Origin: SHAN690 sp023262195
GTDB taxonomy: Bacteria; Bacteroidota; Bacteroidia; Flavobacteriales_G; Salibacteraceae
Reading direction: 5' to 3'
Assembly: GCA_038142005.1 (NCBI GenBank)
Contig: JAYQJE010000001.1
Coordinates: 620,001-684,000, forward strand
Length of the DNA: 64,000 bases
In this document: one piece after another, positions 35,486 through 45,913 of the stretch
Numbering within the stretch: position 1 is the first letter of the stretch
Layout of the letters: each line of letters opens with the position of its first letter
Notes under the pieces: model-generated
Database searches by the model: none
Seen by the model: only the letters and a program-made list of their open reading frames with translations
Told to the model about the DNA's origin: nothing
Program-made: the position numbers and the translations under genes

Positions 35486-36535
35486 ATGAAGTCTACTTTT
35501 TTAATCATCTCAGCAGCTTTGATAATGAGTGCGTGTAGCAATGCAGATGGCGATTCAAACGACCCAGCTGCGGACAGTGCCGCAGTAGCCACAACAAGTG
35601 CGACACCAATCACTGCCATGCAATTATCTAAAGCAAATTTCAGCCACTATTTCACCGTGCAAGGAGTGGTAGAAGCTGCCCAAAACGCACAGCTTTTCCC
35701 AGAGATGGGTGGAAGAATTACAAGCATTCCAGTAAAAGAGGGCGACAAGGTTAGAAAGGGACAAACCCTTATGATGCTTGATAGCCGAGTGGTAGACAAT
35801 CAAATCAGCGAAATCAAGTCTAGACTGGACCTAGCCAAAATTGTTTATGAAAAACAAAAGTCGCTTTGGGATCAAGAAATTGGATCTGAGATTCAATATT
35901 TAGAAGCTAAAAACAACTACGAATCTTTGCAGCGTAACCTTGAAACAGTGGAGGCGCAGCGCAGCATGTACGTGGTGTCCGCACCATTCTCAGGCATTGT
36001 GGATGAAGTGCTGCCCAAGGTTGGTGAGATGGCCAATCCAGCCATGCCTGCGTTTCGATTAATTAATATGGATGATGTCTATGTCAAAGCAGATATCACC
36101 GAGCGATATCTAGATAAGATTAAGGCTGGTGATAGTGTAAAAGTGACCTTCCCAAGCCTCAATCATGAAGTAATGACCACCATCGGAAGAATGGGCAACT
36201 ACATCAATCCAAACAACAGAACTTTCAAAATAAGGCTAGACCTGCCGAATGATGATCGTAAGCTCTTGCCAAATCTATTGGCAGAAATTAACGTTCGCGA
36301 TTATCATGTTAGTGAAGCCATCACCATACCAACCGATTTGGTGCAGCTCACCCCTACTGGGCAAGAGTTTGTTTACATCATTGACAACGGTTTGGCAGTG
36401 AAAAAAGAAATTACTACTGGAATGAGTTATGACGGTGAGTTTGAAGTAACCTCAGGGTTGGCAGGCACCGAAATGCTCATAGACAAAGGAGCTCGATCGA
36501 TAAAAGATGGAGATGAAGTAGAAATAAGATCGTAA
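35486..36535 (+). CDS. RND efflux periplasmic adaptor (membrane fusion protein)
   Basis: The ATG at 35486 (MKSTFLIISAALIMSACSN) gives a proper lipoprotein signal. The ATG at 35450 would add 12 residues before it. The adaptor has a lipoyl half-motif AQLFPEMGGRITSIPVKEGD, a helical hairpin (EIKSRLDLAKIVYEKQKSLW), the second lipoyl half FSGIVDEVLPKVGEMANPAM, and a beta-barrel/membrane-proximal domain. It links the TolC duct and the inner-membrane pump. Confidence 0.93.
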   Translation: MKSTFLIISAALIMSACSNADGDSNDPAADSAAVATTSATPITAMQLSKANFSHYFTVQGVVEAAQNAQLFPEMGGRITSIPVKEGDKVRKGQTLMMLDSRVVDNQISEIKSRLDLAKIVYEKQKSLWDQEIGSEIQYLEAKNNYESLQRNLETVEAQRSMYVVSAPFSGIVDEVLPKVGEMANPAMPAFRLINMDDVYVKADITERYLDKIKAGDSVKVTFPSLNHEVMTTIGRMGNYINPNNRTFKIRLDLPNDDRKLLPNLLAEINVRDYHVSEAITIPTDLVQLTPTGQEFVYIIDNGLAVKKEITTGMSYDGEFEVTSGLAGTEMLIDKGARSIKDGDEVEIRS

Positions 36536-36562
36536 GAATAAATAAGGTAATCCAAAAAGCGA

Positions 36563-39500
36563 ATGGAAGAGTCTAAAACAAAAAAACTACGCCAATTTGG
36601 GCTGAGTAGTACCAGTATTGGCAACCGTATGACGGTAATGGTGGTACTCGTAATTCTCGTAATTGCTGGTCTGGCATCTTACCTTGGCATGCCACGCGAG
36701 GCCTTTCCAGAGGTGGTGATTCCACAAATCTATGTGGGCACACCATATCCTGGAAACTCACCTATTGACATCGAAAAGCTGTTGACACGACCGCTAGAGA
36801 AAGAAATCGGTTCTATTTCGGGCATTGATAAATTGACCTCAACCTCGGTCGAAGGATTTTCAACGATATTCATTGAGTTCGACTTTAGCGTTACACCAGA
36901 TGAGGCACTGCGCAAGGTCAAAGACAAAGTGGATATAGCCATGGGCGATCAAGACTTCCCGCAAGACTTACCTGCCGACCCCAACGTGTTTGAAATGAAT
37001 ATTTCAGAACTCTCTCCAATCATGAATATCAACCTCAGCGGGAACTTCAGCATAGATCAATTAAACCAGTATGCTGAGTATCTCGAAGATGAAATTGAGA
37101 AGCTCCCAGAAATTACGGAAGTCGATATTCGGGGTGTTCAGGATAAGGAGATGAAGGTCAACGTAGATCTATTTAAGCTCCAAGCAAACCAACTCAGCTT
37201 TAATGACATTGCTGGCGCGGTGGCGAATGAAAACATGACCATCTCTGCAGGAAATATGCTGGAGGGCGGCATGAGGAGAACGGTGCGCATTGAAGGCGAA
37301 TTCAAGGATGCGGATGAACTCAGCAAAGTGATCATCAAGCAAGAGAAAGGCAACATCGTATACCTTGGAGATGTGGCTGAGGTGATTTTTGAAGAAGAAG
37401 AACCTGAGAGTTTTGCCCGACAAGCCACAAAACCTGTGGTCATGGTTGATGTAAAAAAACGTGCAGGCGAAAACCTCATCAATGCAGCCGATCAAATTGT
37501 TGACATTTTGGAAATTGCGAAAGCCAATGAGTTTCCTGACAATCTTGAAGTGACCATCACAGGTGACCAAAGTAAACAGACACGTACTCAGGTGAGCGAG
37601 CTTGAAAACAGTATCATATTTGGTATGCTGCTGGTAATTACTGTTTTGCTATTTTTCCTTGGCTTGAGAAATGCCCTTTTTGTTGGGGTAGCCATTCCAC
37701 TCTCCATGTTCATTTCATTCTTCATCCTGAGTGCCTTTGGGGTGACTTTGAATATGATGGTGCTTTTTGCGCTTGTATTAGCCCTTGGAATGCTCGTGGA
37801 TAACGGAATCGTTGTGGTTGAGAACATCTATAGACTCATGGATGAAGGCATGAATGCCATAGATGCGGCCAAATATGGCGTAGGTGAAGTGGCATGGCCA
37901 ATTATCGCCTCTACTGCAACCACTTTGGCGGCATTCTCACCACTCATTGTTTGGCCCGGTCTCATGGGTGAGTTTATGTTCTATCTCCCGATGACACTCA
38001 TCATTGTGTTGGGTTCTTCACTGTTTGTGGCGCTGGTAATAAATCCAGTCCTCACCGCAATGTTTATGAAGGTTGAAGAAAACGAAATGAAAGCAAAAAA
38101 GGCAATTACTATCGGATCTATCCTGATGGTGGTTGGCATTCTGGTTTCGTTTATGGCGACAGCCCTCGGAAATTTGATCTTCTTAGCTGGGTTTCTGACG
38201 CTCACTACAAAGTTCATCTTAACTCCAGCAACGGCATTCTTTCAAAAGCGCATCATACCCAGTCTTGAACGCTATTATGAAGGATTCTTGAGACGTGTTT
38301 TTCGCGGCCGAGTGCCGTTACGATATTTCTTCGGTACCATAGGGCTTCTTGTTTTCAGCTTTGTGTTGCTTGGAATTTTTGCCCCAAAAGTTCTTTTCTT
38401 TCCTGTGAATATGCCCAATTACGTTAACGTATTCATAGAAGCTCCTATTGGCACAGATATAGCCGAGGTAAATGAAATAACGCAAGAGCTTGAAGACAAA
38501 ATTCTTGACTATGTGAGTCAATTCGAAGTGGTTGAAGAGGAGAAAATGGAATAAAAAATCGATTTAACTACCTGGTAGAATCTGTAATTGCTCAGGTGGG
38601 CGCAGGCACATCTGACCCCAATGAAGGGCCATCAATGGCGGCTACTCCAAACAAGGCAAGAATTACGGTTTCATTCGTTCAATTTCAACACCGAAGAGGA
38701 GTGAGCACCAATGAGGTTATGGATGATATTAGAGACTTAGTGGCCGGCACGCCTGGTGTGCAAATCACCGTTGACAAGGATCCAGCTGGACCACCGCAAG
38801 CAAAGCCGATTAACATTGAAGTTTCTGGCAGCGACTATGATGTTTTGTTGGCAGAAGCTAAAAAAGTGAAAGCCTTTATTGATGATCAAAATATTGCCGG
38901 AATTGAAGAGTTAAAACTCGATGTAAGTGTCGGTAAGCCTGAGATGCCTGTTGTTATTGACCGCGCGAAGGCACGCAGATACAATGTATCCACCGGCCAA
39001 ATTGGTAGTACGCTTAGAAACTCATTATTCGGCATGGAAGTAAGCCGATATAAAAGTGGTGAAGATGAGTACCCAATTATGGTGCGCCTCCAAGACAAGT
39101 ATCGATATAATGAAGATGCCTTAATGGATCAGCTCATCACCTTCAGGGATCAGACCAATGGCCAAATACAGCAAGTGCCAATTTCGGCAATTGCTGATGC
39201 AGAGCGCTCCACTACCTTTAATGCAGTAAAGCGCAAGGACGAAACAAGGCTCATAACCGTATCTTCAAACGTGCTAGAAAGCAGTAACCCTAATGAAGTG
39301 GTTGCCGAGATTCAAGCTGCATTGGAGGGATATGAAAAGCCTGATGAAGTGGATATCAAATTCACTGGTCAAATGGAAGACCAAGAAAAGGAAATGGCCT
39401 TTTTGAGCACTGCCCTTATGATTGCGGTATTCTTAATCTTCTTGATCTTAGTTGCGCAATTTAACTCAGTACTAACTCCATTCATCATTGTTGGATCTGT

Positions 39501-40017
39501 GGTTTTGAGTTTGATTGGAGTATTCCTAGGGCTCGTTGTTTTTCAAATGGATTTCGTGATCATTATGACCATGATTGGAATTATCTCCTTGGCGGGTATC
39601 GTGGTAAACAATGCCATCGTATTGATTGACTACACCAAGCTTATCATGGATAGAAAACGTGAAGAACTTGAGCTCAGTGACAACGCTAAGCTTCCCATTC
39701 CAGTGTTAATTGACTGTATGGTAGAAGGTGGAAAAACCAGACTACGCCCAGTATTGCTCACGGCAATTACTACGGTACTAGGTTTGGTACCATTGGCTAT
39801 TGGATTGAACATAGATTTCATATCACTCTTAACTGAGTACGATCCAAGAATCTATGTTGGTGGAGATAACGTGGTGTTTTGGGGACCCATGAGCTGGACG
39901 GTAATCTTCGGTTTAACGTTCGCAACATTCTTGACCTTGGTTATTGTTCCGGTAATGTATTACCTCAAAACCAGGTTAGCCTATAAGCTGGCGGGTGACA
40001 AGGAGTTACACCTCTAA
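36563..40017 (+). CDS. RND family efflux pump permease (one frame break)
   Basis: Inner-membrane proton-driven pump, about 1,150 residues with twelve membrane segments in two halves. Signs: the start MTVMVVLVILVIAGLASYLG, PEVVIPQIYVGTPYPGNSPI, MLVDNGIVVVENIYRLMDEG with the proton-relay Asp, and in the second half IISLAGIVVNNAIVLIDYTK. The frame breaks at 38550-38551 (A missing from GAAATA): VEEEKME continues IKNRFNYLVESVIAQVGAGT. Both halves are otherwise intact, so the gene is probably whole in the organism. It is the last gene of the TetR-controlled operon. The substrate is unknown. Confidence 0.93.
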
Positions 40018-40028
40018 GTCTGGAGAAT

Positions 40029-41324
40029 CTATGGGCGAACATCTATCAGGGCGGTCCAAATACTTTGTACACCCGAATCGTTTCGAGTCCAGATGGGGCG
40101 AACCACTCCTTGCTCCACGCAAATTGAGTTATAGTCACCAAAAAAGCTGCTCCCCGTAGGATCAAATGGTGATGTACTAATGCGTATGTTATTGAATGAA
40201 TTTCCACCATCTGCGGTGTGCGCTAGGTAAACATCAGTTTTATTATCCGAATGGTTCCTTCTATCATAAAAAACGATGAATAGAGCGCCCGTTTGTTGGT
40301 CAACATCCATCCATGTAAAAAATTGATGTTTGCCGGGCCCATCGTCATTTACACGCATGGGTTCTGACCATGTTTTACCTCCATCAATAGACTTGGTCAA
40401 CCATACATCGGTATCGTTCTCTCCATTTCGCTGATCGGCCCAATTGATGTAAATGGTACCCCGATTTGGCCCGTTAGATCGGTCTACTTTTAATATCGGC
40501 ATGCCGTTGGCCCTGCCAAGCCCGGGGATTTCAAAGGCCCAGTTTGCTCCTGATTCCACGGCAACCACTTCTTCTGAAAAGCCCTCAATACCCCCATTTT
40601 TGTCAACACTCGCCTTCACCACCACTACCTTACCCGCCATGCTCCATGCGGTATATATGTTGCCGTTCACATCTACATCCGATGTGGCACCTTCGGTGGT
40701 TTCACTATCATCTACACAGTTGCCAGAGAGTGTACTTAGTTGTATGGGTTCTGTCCACTTCTTTCCGTTTTGGCTCATCGACATTAGAATGTTTGACTGA
40801 CACTCGGGCGAAGGGTCATTGTATTTATCAAACTGTGTCCACGTGCAGATTAACCGATCGTTTATCGGGTCAACACATACCCATTCCTTGTCTTGTTGCT
40901 TTGGTCTGTTCAAGCCAATGCTTGAACCTCTTGACCATCGTTTGCCATTGTTTTTTGAGCGTTGCGAAACAATCCGATCCAATATCCATGGACTACCCCA
41001 TCCAAGACCCGTAGGATCGCTTAGGTGGAAATAATGAAAATGCCCATTCTCATCGCTTACTATGCATGGATCTCCATAAACGCCATAGCGTGAGCGCATC
41101 TTCTTTGTTTGCCAAGTTTTACCCGAATCAGCCGAAACGCTCACATACTTAAGTACGGCACCCGCCACCATATAGGATGGGTCCTTTTTGCTAATGGCGA
41201 TGCTCGGCTCACAAGGGTTGTAACCCAGTCCGGTTCGCTCAAGTATTTTGATGTTCTTAAAGTTTGATTGGCCATAACCACCCTCAGCAATAAAAATTAA
41301 TGAAATGAACCACCATGCGCGCAT
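40029..41324 (-). CDS. Secreted BNR/Asp-box (sialidase-like) repeat protein
   Basis: A signal peptide (WWFISLIFIAEGGYGQ) is followed by a beta-propeller with Asp-box motifs: SVSADSGKTWQTKK, SKNNGKRWSRGSS, SQNGKKWTEPIQ, SIDGGKTWSEPMRVN and HTADGGNSFNNI. The fold is that of exo-alpha-sialidases. I cannot confirm the catalytic arginine triad, so glycosidase activity is not claimed. No T9SS domain is visible at the C terminus (TALIDVRP). It is convergent with the RND gene, 11 bases apart. Confidence 0.8.
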   Translation of the reverse strand: MRAWWFISLIFIAEGGYGQSNFKNIKILERTGLGYNPCEPSIAISKKDPSYMVAGAVLKYVSVSADSGKTWQTKKMRSRYGVYGDPCIVSDENGHFHYFHLSDPTGLGWGSPWILDRIVSQRSKNNGKRWSRGSSIGLNRPKQQDKEWVCVDPINDRLICTWTQFDKYNDPSPECQSNILMSMSQNGKKWTEPIQLSTLSGNCVDDSETTEGATSDVDVNGNIYTAWSMAGKVVVVKASVDKNGGIEGFSEEVVAVESGANWAFEIPGLGRANGMPILKVDRSNGPNRGTIYINWADQRNGENDTDVWLTKSIDGGKTWSEPMRVNDDGPGKHQFFTWMDVDQQTGALFIVFYDRRNHSDNKTDVYLAHTADGGNSFNNIRISTSPFDPTGSSFFGDYNSICVEQGVVRPIWTRNDSGVQSIWTALIDVRP

Positions 41325-41440
41325 TCCACAAATTTGAGAAATATTAAAACCCCACTACAAAAGACTCATACCAGATTTGACCGTCACTTGTCTTTGATAT
41401 TAGCCCTTTAAAGACTCTATTTTTTTCATTTTACAGCAAA

Positions 41441-41471
41441 AAAAAAGCCCCATTCTGACGAACGGGGCCCT
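41441..41471 (-). terminator. Rho-independent terminator of the small T9SS gene
   Basis: On the minus strand GCCCCGTTC pairs with GAATGGGGC (one G-U) around GTCA, followed by nine T. It lies just past the stop at 41490. Confidence 0.85.
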
Positions 41472-41489
41472 GTTTCATTAATAGATATA

Positions 41490-41978
41490 CTAGTGCGTTT
41501 TAACCACACTGTAAGAGAACGATTGATCTTTTTCAGAGTCAGCAAGGCGAATAATGTAATTGCCTGCAGCCTGTGTTGTAAAATCAACGGTAATCTTATT
41601 GTCGATTGAAGTGTTTCCATCCTGACTCCAGATGAGTCGACCCGACATATCATACATCGTTATCTGCTCAAAGTCTGAAAGAGACTTTGATTCGATAGTG
41701 ATAAAATCTGCCGTTGGGTTTGGATACAACCTCAATTCTAATTCCTCGGGGATTTCATCAATGGCTGTGGGTGTCAAATACGCTTGGTGGTATCCTTGTG
41801 TAAGGCCACCATCACCGGTAACAGTCGATGCTACGACCATTTCTCCGACTGTATAATACATTGCTCCTCCACCACTTTCGACTTCCGCCCCTGCGCTAGC
41901 TATTACTTCTTGCGCATGGACGGTTCCACCCAAGACAAAAAGAAACGAGAATAGCGCTGAAACTTTATTCATTTTCAT
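41490..41978 (-). CDS. Small T9SS type A sorting-domain protein
   Basis: A signal peptide (ALFSFLFVLGGTVHAQ) is followed by a short module, GAMYYTVGEMVVASTVTGDG and GLTQGYHQAYL, commonly found just before sorting domains in this phylum. The sorting domain is LELRLYPNPTADFITIESKS to YIIRLADSEKDQSFSYSVVK. With no large passenger domain it is a mini T9SS substrate. It follows the broken S74-domain gene by 12 bases and may have been encoded as its partner. Confidence 0.85.
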   Translation of the reverse strand: MKMNKVSALFSFLFVLGGTVHAQEVIASAGAEVESGGGAMYYTVGEMVVASTVTGDGGLTQGYHQAYLTPTAIDEIPEELELRLYPNPTADFITIESKSLSDFEQITMYDMSGRLIWSQDGNTSIDNKITVDFTTQAAGNYIIRLADSEKDQSFSYSVVKTH

Positions 41979-41990
41979 AATAGTTTATTA

Positions 41991-43672
41991 TTAGTTGTTT
42001 TCGAGCACTTCGATGCGCGCTTCCACTTCGATGATTTCTTGCTGCTCTTGAATACCCTTGATTAATACAGGGATAAGACCATTATAGTTAACCACTTTGA
42101 AGTCAACTGCCTCACCTGCCTCTACCATGGCTGGTGCTGCTTCATTTCCTTCTTCGTCAAATTGAGCTTCACTAACGACTTTATATTCAAAACCTTGTTC
42201 CACAGCATCGGCTGGAAGTCATGGTTAACGTAGGGTTTAGCCATACGAATAGATTTGGAAATACCTCTTCCAATTCTTGTGCTACCAAACCAAGCTGCTC
42301 CTGCTCAGGTAGGCCCATGGTTGGGTATTTATCTGTATCAAAGTCATATACTCTTGGTTGCAATTCCATGATGTCAGATATCGCGCCTCGATAGTCGCGA
42401 ATATTCTTTTTCAACTTTCTGTCAGATCAAATATCCACTGGTCGAATAAGTAGAGCCACTAGAATAGCTTGGTTGTAGTTTCTATTGATACAATATGCAC
42501 CGTAGGTATAGCCCTACCCATAGTTATACGGGCACCATATCTACCACCTCGATTATATGCTCCATAGGCGTAACCGTAATTACTTACGCGATGAACTAGT
42601 TGTACGTGCCATATGTTTGACCGAATCTGATTACTTGTTCCATAACCCGTTCCTGTTCCATAATACATATAGTTATACACACCATATTCAGCACTATTCA
42701 TGTTTGGATATTGTATAAACCAGCCTGAGTTTCCAAGTAATTGTACATACCATATCTAAAACCAGAACCCAAAAATCATAATTATAAATACCGTAAGCGT
42801 TTGCAGAGGAAGTATCCCGATCAATATAGAGTCCTCCTAAATTTTTCCTGAGTTAAGAGTCAATTTATATGTTGATACAGGAACGTTTGTTCCAATACCA
42901 ATCAATGAATCAGCAGTATTATACAAAGTATTGCTATCTCTGACCCAATCGCCATCATCAACCAATACATTCAAGTCTACCTATGTGTATCACCATCTTC
43001 TATTACTTGAAGCATGGTATCTCCATCAAGCATCATGTTTGTAATTAGTTCATTGGTAGAGTCAACATCCGCATCTGCCGTGATGTGCGCTGCCAAGTTT
43101 GTTGCGTTTGTTGCAATATCGGCCGCATTGGCTGCGATAGCTGAATCATTAGCTGAAACGCCTGCTGACTGATCGTAGCCGCTCATATCAACGCTGCTGC
43201 CATTAAGGCTCAACATCAACGTATCGCCATTCATTGTCAGCATCTGAACCTCATTTTCAGGATCAGCATCAGCATCATCTACGTTTAGTGCAGAGTTTGC
43301 ATATTCTGCATACGGTACAGATAAAAGCTCAGAGGTGTTAGATACAGTATATGAAGAGCCCCCCCGCAGGATCCATCTCCACTTTAATAAAGTGTGCATC
43401 GCTTCCCCAATCTATAGTTGAGAGGTCTCCCGTTGCAGCCGATCCAGACCCAATTTGGAAGTTATGCGTTTCTGAATATACTTCAGTGCCACAGAGGCTG
43501 ACCCGCTGAGAATGCTGACTTTGACACCAACAGTGCCATCAGATACAAGAGCACCTGAGCATCGCGCGCCACCCCTGATAATTAAATTTGGATGGCGTCT
43601 GCGCCATCGTGGACATTCCAACAAGAATTACCACAACTAGTAATGATGTTTCATTTCGATTTATTTTTAACG
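41991..43672 (-). pseudogene. Tail-fibre-type secreted protein with S74 chaperone domain, many frame breaks
   Basis: Read across frames it gives: signal peptide (TSLLVVVILVGMSTMAQTPS) and FNYQG, a Bacteroidota exported domain with VSILSGSAS and a later SNTSELLSVPYAEYANSAL, an Ala/Asn-rich helical stretch with IAANAADIATNATNLAAHIT, a segment rich in Tyr-Gly-Asn repeats (NYGYAYGAYNRGGRYGA), and a C-terminal S74 endosialidase-type intramolecular chaperone: KKNIRDYRGAISDIMELQPR then LGLVAQELEEVFPNL. At least nine single-base indels interrupt it, mostly one G or A missing from a homopolymer, one or more extra. S74 domains trimerise and self-cleave fibre proteins. It is either a fresh pseudogene or a badly sequenced gene. 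Confidence 0.75.
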
Positions 43673-44110
43673 TTAATTAGTTATTGAGTGTTAAGCGAAC
43701 TCGAAATTAATCTCGTTCGACCCTGAAAACAACCGCGCTGTTAAATGCAATTTTTAGAGGATCAAGCGTTGATTTTAATCGACTAGTAAGTTCCAAACAA
43801 AAAAGTAGTTTTTCTTTGAACAGAAAAAGGTGGTCTATAGTTTACTTCTAGATTTTCTCTCGAAAATGCTGAAAACCGCTCAGAAAGCGGTTTGCCGAGA
43901 TAAAAAGAAGTAAGTAATTTTGTAATCAAACTCTTTACAAATCAGCAAACTTAATTTTGATCGATAAGCACCTCCTCCTAACAAATTCTTCTGCTCCTTT
44001 TGGCTTATCTCACCCTTTGGTGGCTAACTAAGACTTTGCATCTATGATTTTTTGTCCACTTGAAATACCTAAAAAGCCACAGTAAGGATTAAGGGGTGCG
44101 CAAAATGCTT
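43673..44110. other. Gene-free stretch upstream of the S74 gene
   Basis: No supported reading frame. It holds the probable promoter of the S74-domain gene (minus strand) and a hairpin at 43873-43893, AAACCGCT pairing with AGCGGTTT, without a clear T run. Confidence 0.5.
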
Positions 44111-45909
44111 CTAGTTCCCATCAATCAGCGTATCGTCTATGTGTCGTGGATAAGTATTGTCAGACCTGTTCACATCCGCCATCATCAACTTTGGATCAAT
44201 GGATATAGACTCAATAGCCTCGATGGGGCTGTCAACGATCATTTCATAATACGGATAGGTCCAAACCCACGGCTTCATAGCGGCAGAGCCTTCCAGCGCT
44301 TTGTGTCCTAACATTTTTTGGAGTGGTATGTGGTAGTCCTTTCTTCCTTTTGAACTTTCTACTCTAATATCAAGTGGCATGGGCAACTCTCCAACTCTTT
44401 CAAATATGACCTTTGTTTGATTTCCATCAGGCACCATTTGAACTATTCGATAATCAATTTGCTTGCTTGTACCAATCCAAGACTCAAAATACCAATCGAG
44501 CTCTATTCCACTTTGCAGTTCCATTACCCGCTTAAAGTCTTTGGGGGTAGGGTGCTTAAATTTCCAAGTGTCAAAATAAGTCTTCATCCCAGCTTGAAAC
44601 ACATCATCGCCAACTATGTATCTCAGTTGATTCAAGAAAACACAACCCTTTGAGTATGAAGCAACACCGTATCCAGCGTTATTATGATAATGATCGGCAT
44701 GGGTAGTGAGTGGTTCCTCATCATTACCATTTACATGGCGTATGTAGCTGCGGTAGCTTCGAGTGTGTGGGTTATAGTTTCCTCGCTCGCGCAGCGAATC
44801 AAGCACAATATTTTGAGCATAGGTGGTAAACCCTTCATCCATCCAAGGATACTTCAGTTCATGGGTTGCAAGAACACCATAATACCAATTGTGAATGGCT
44901 TCATGAACGGTAACACTTACCAATCCACCAAACGAGCCTGTACCTGATATCATTGTACAAAGCGGATATTCCATGCCGCCATCACCGCCTTGTATTACAC
45001 TGAATGATTCGTAAGGATATCGGCCAAAGTCTTCGTTCATTATTTCAACCATCTTGACAGTTTGGTCTTCCAGTTTGGTCCAATTCTCCGCGATTGCTGT
45101 GTCGTTTAGGTAGTAGAAATGAAGCTTGAGATCATCATCCACTCTTTTCATCTTATGCACAAAATCTGGATCGGCCGCCCAAGCAAAATCATGCACATTA
45201 TCTACTTTAGACTGCCAAATGTTTTTTCCATTTTCTTGGGTTTTATCAAACTCGCCTGTGCCACCAATCACAAACTCATCTGCTATGTTGATGGTGACAT
45301 CAAACGAGCCAAACACTCCATGAAACTCTCGCCCCACATACGGATCTGTGTGCCAGCCATCACCATCATATTCAGCCATCTTTGGGTACCATTGGGTCAT
45401 GGTGTAATCAACTCCTTCGGCATTATTCCTACCACTGCGTCTAATCTGCACAGGCACTTGGCTTTCAAACTTCATATCAAACTTGGCCGATTTGCCTGGA
45501 GCAATAGGCTTCGCCAACTCAACAATTAACAACGTGCCTTGCACCTCGTATTTCACCGACTTTCCATCTTGCTTCAACGAGTTGATTTTATGATAACCAA
45601 TCTCTTCTTCCGTCAATTCGGCAATTCTATCTCGAATTCTACGATCTGGATCGGCAATCGTTCGCGAGCGCACATCCATGGCACTGCCGGGTTGAAAGGC
45701 ATTAAAATAGAGATGATAATAAACCTGAGTAAGTGTATGTGGTGAATTATTGGTGTAAACCAACGATTGCTCTCCAACAAATTGGTGCTTGGTGTGATCA
45801 AAGTCTATGCGCATGGTATAATCCACATGCTGCTGCCAATAATTGTCATTGGCAAAACCTCCTTCACCCCTAGGTAGAGCAATAATGCCAACAAAAAACA
45901 CTTCTTCAT
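44111..45909 (-). CDS. M1 family metallopeptidase (one frame break near the start)
   Basis: Gluzincin aminopeptidase family. The zinc site is TVHEAIHNWYYG with the downstream Glu in YPWMDEGFTTYAQN. The exopeptidase signature appears as QGGDGGMEYPLCTMIS, in place of the classic GAMEN. The start at 45907-45909 encodes a signal peptide MKKCFLLALLLYLG (read across the sequence), but one base is missing from the run of C at 45867-45870, which shifts the frame before GEGGFANDNYWQQHVDYTM. Without that correction the ORF begins with an odd N terminus. It is exported and probably digests peptides. The 596 residues lack the usual C-terminal helical domain of longer M1 enzymes. Confidence 0.9.
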
Positions 45910-45913
45910 AGAA

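Noticed and set aside
38540..38600. RND pump split into two separate genes
   Set aside because: The sequence between the two frames encodes continuous RND protein if one A is added. The second ORF's start lies in the middle of a domain.
40029..41324. Calling the BNR protein a true sialidase
   Set aside because: Asp-box motifs are clear, but the arginine triad and catalytic Tyr/Glu could not be identified, and many BNR propellers have other functions.
44111..45901. M1 peptidase starting with MFFVGIIALPRGEGG
   Set aside because: Restoring one base in the C run at 45867-45870 gives a standard signal peptide beginning MKKCFLLALLLYLG, which is far more plausible for an exported M1 enzyme.
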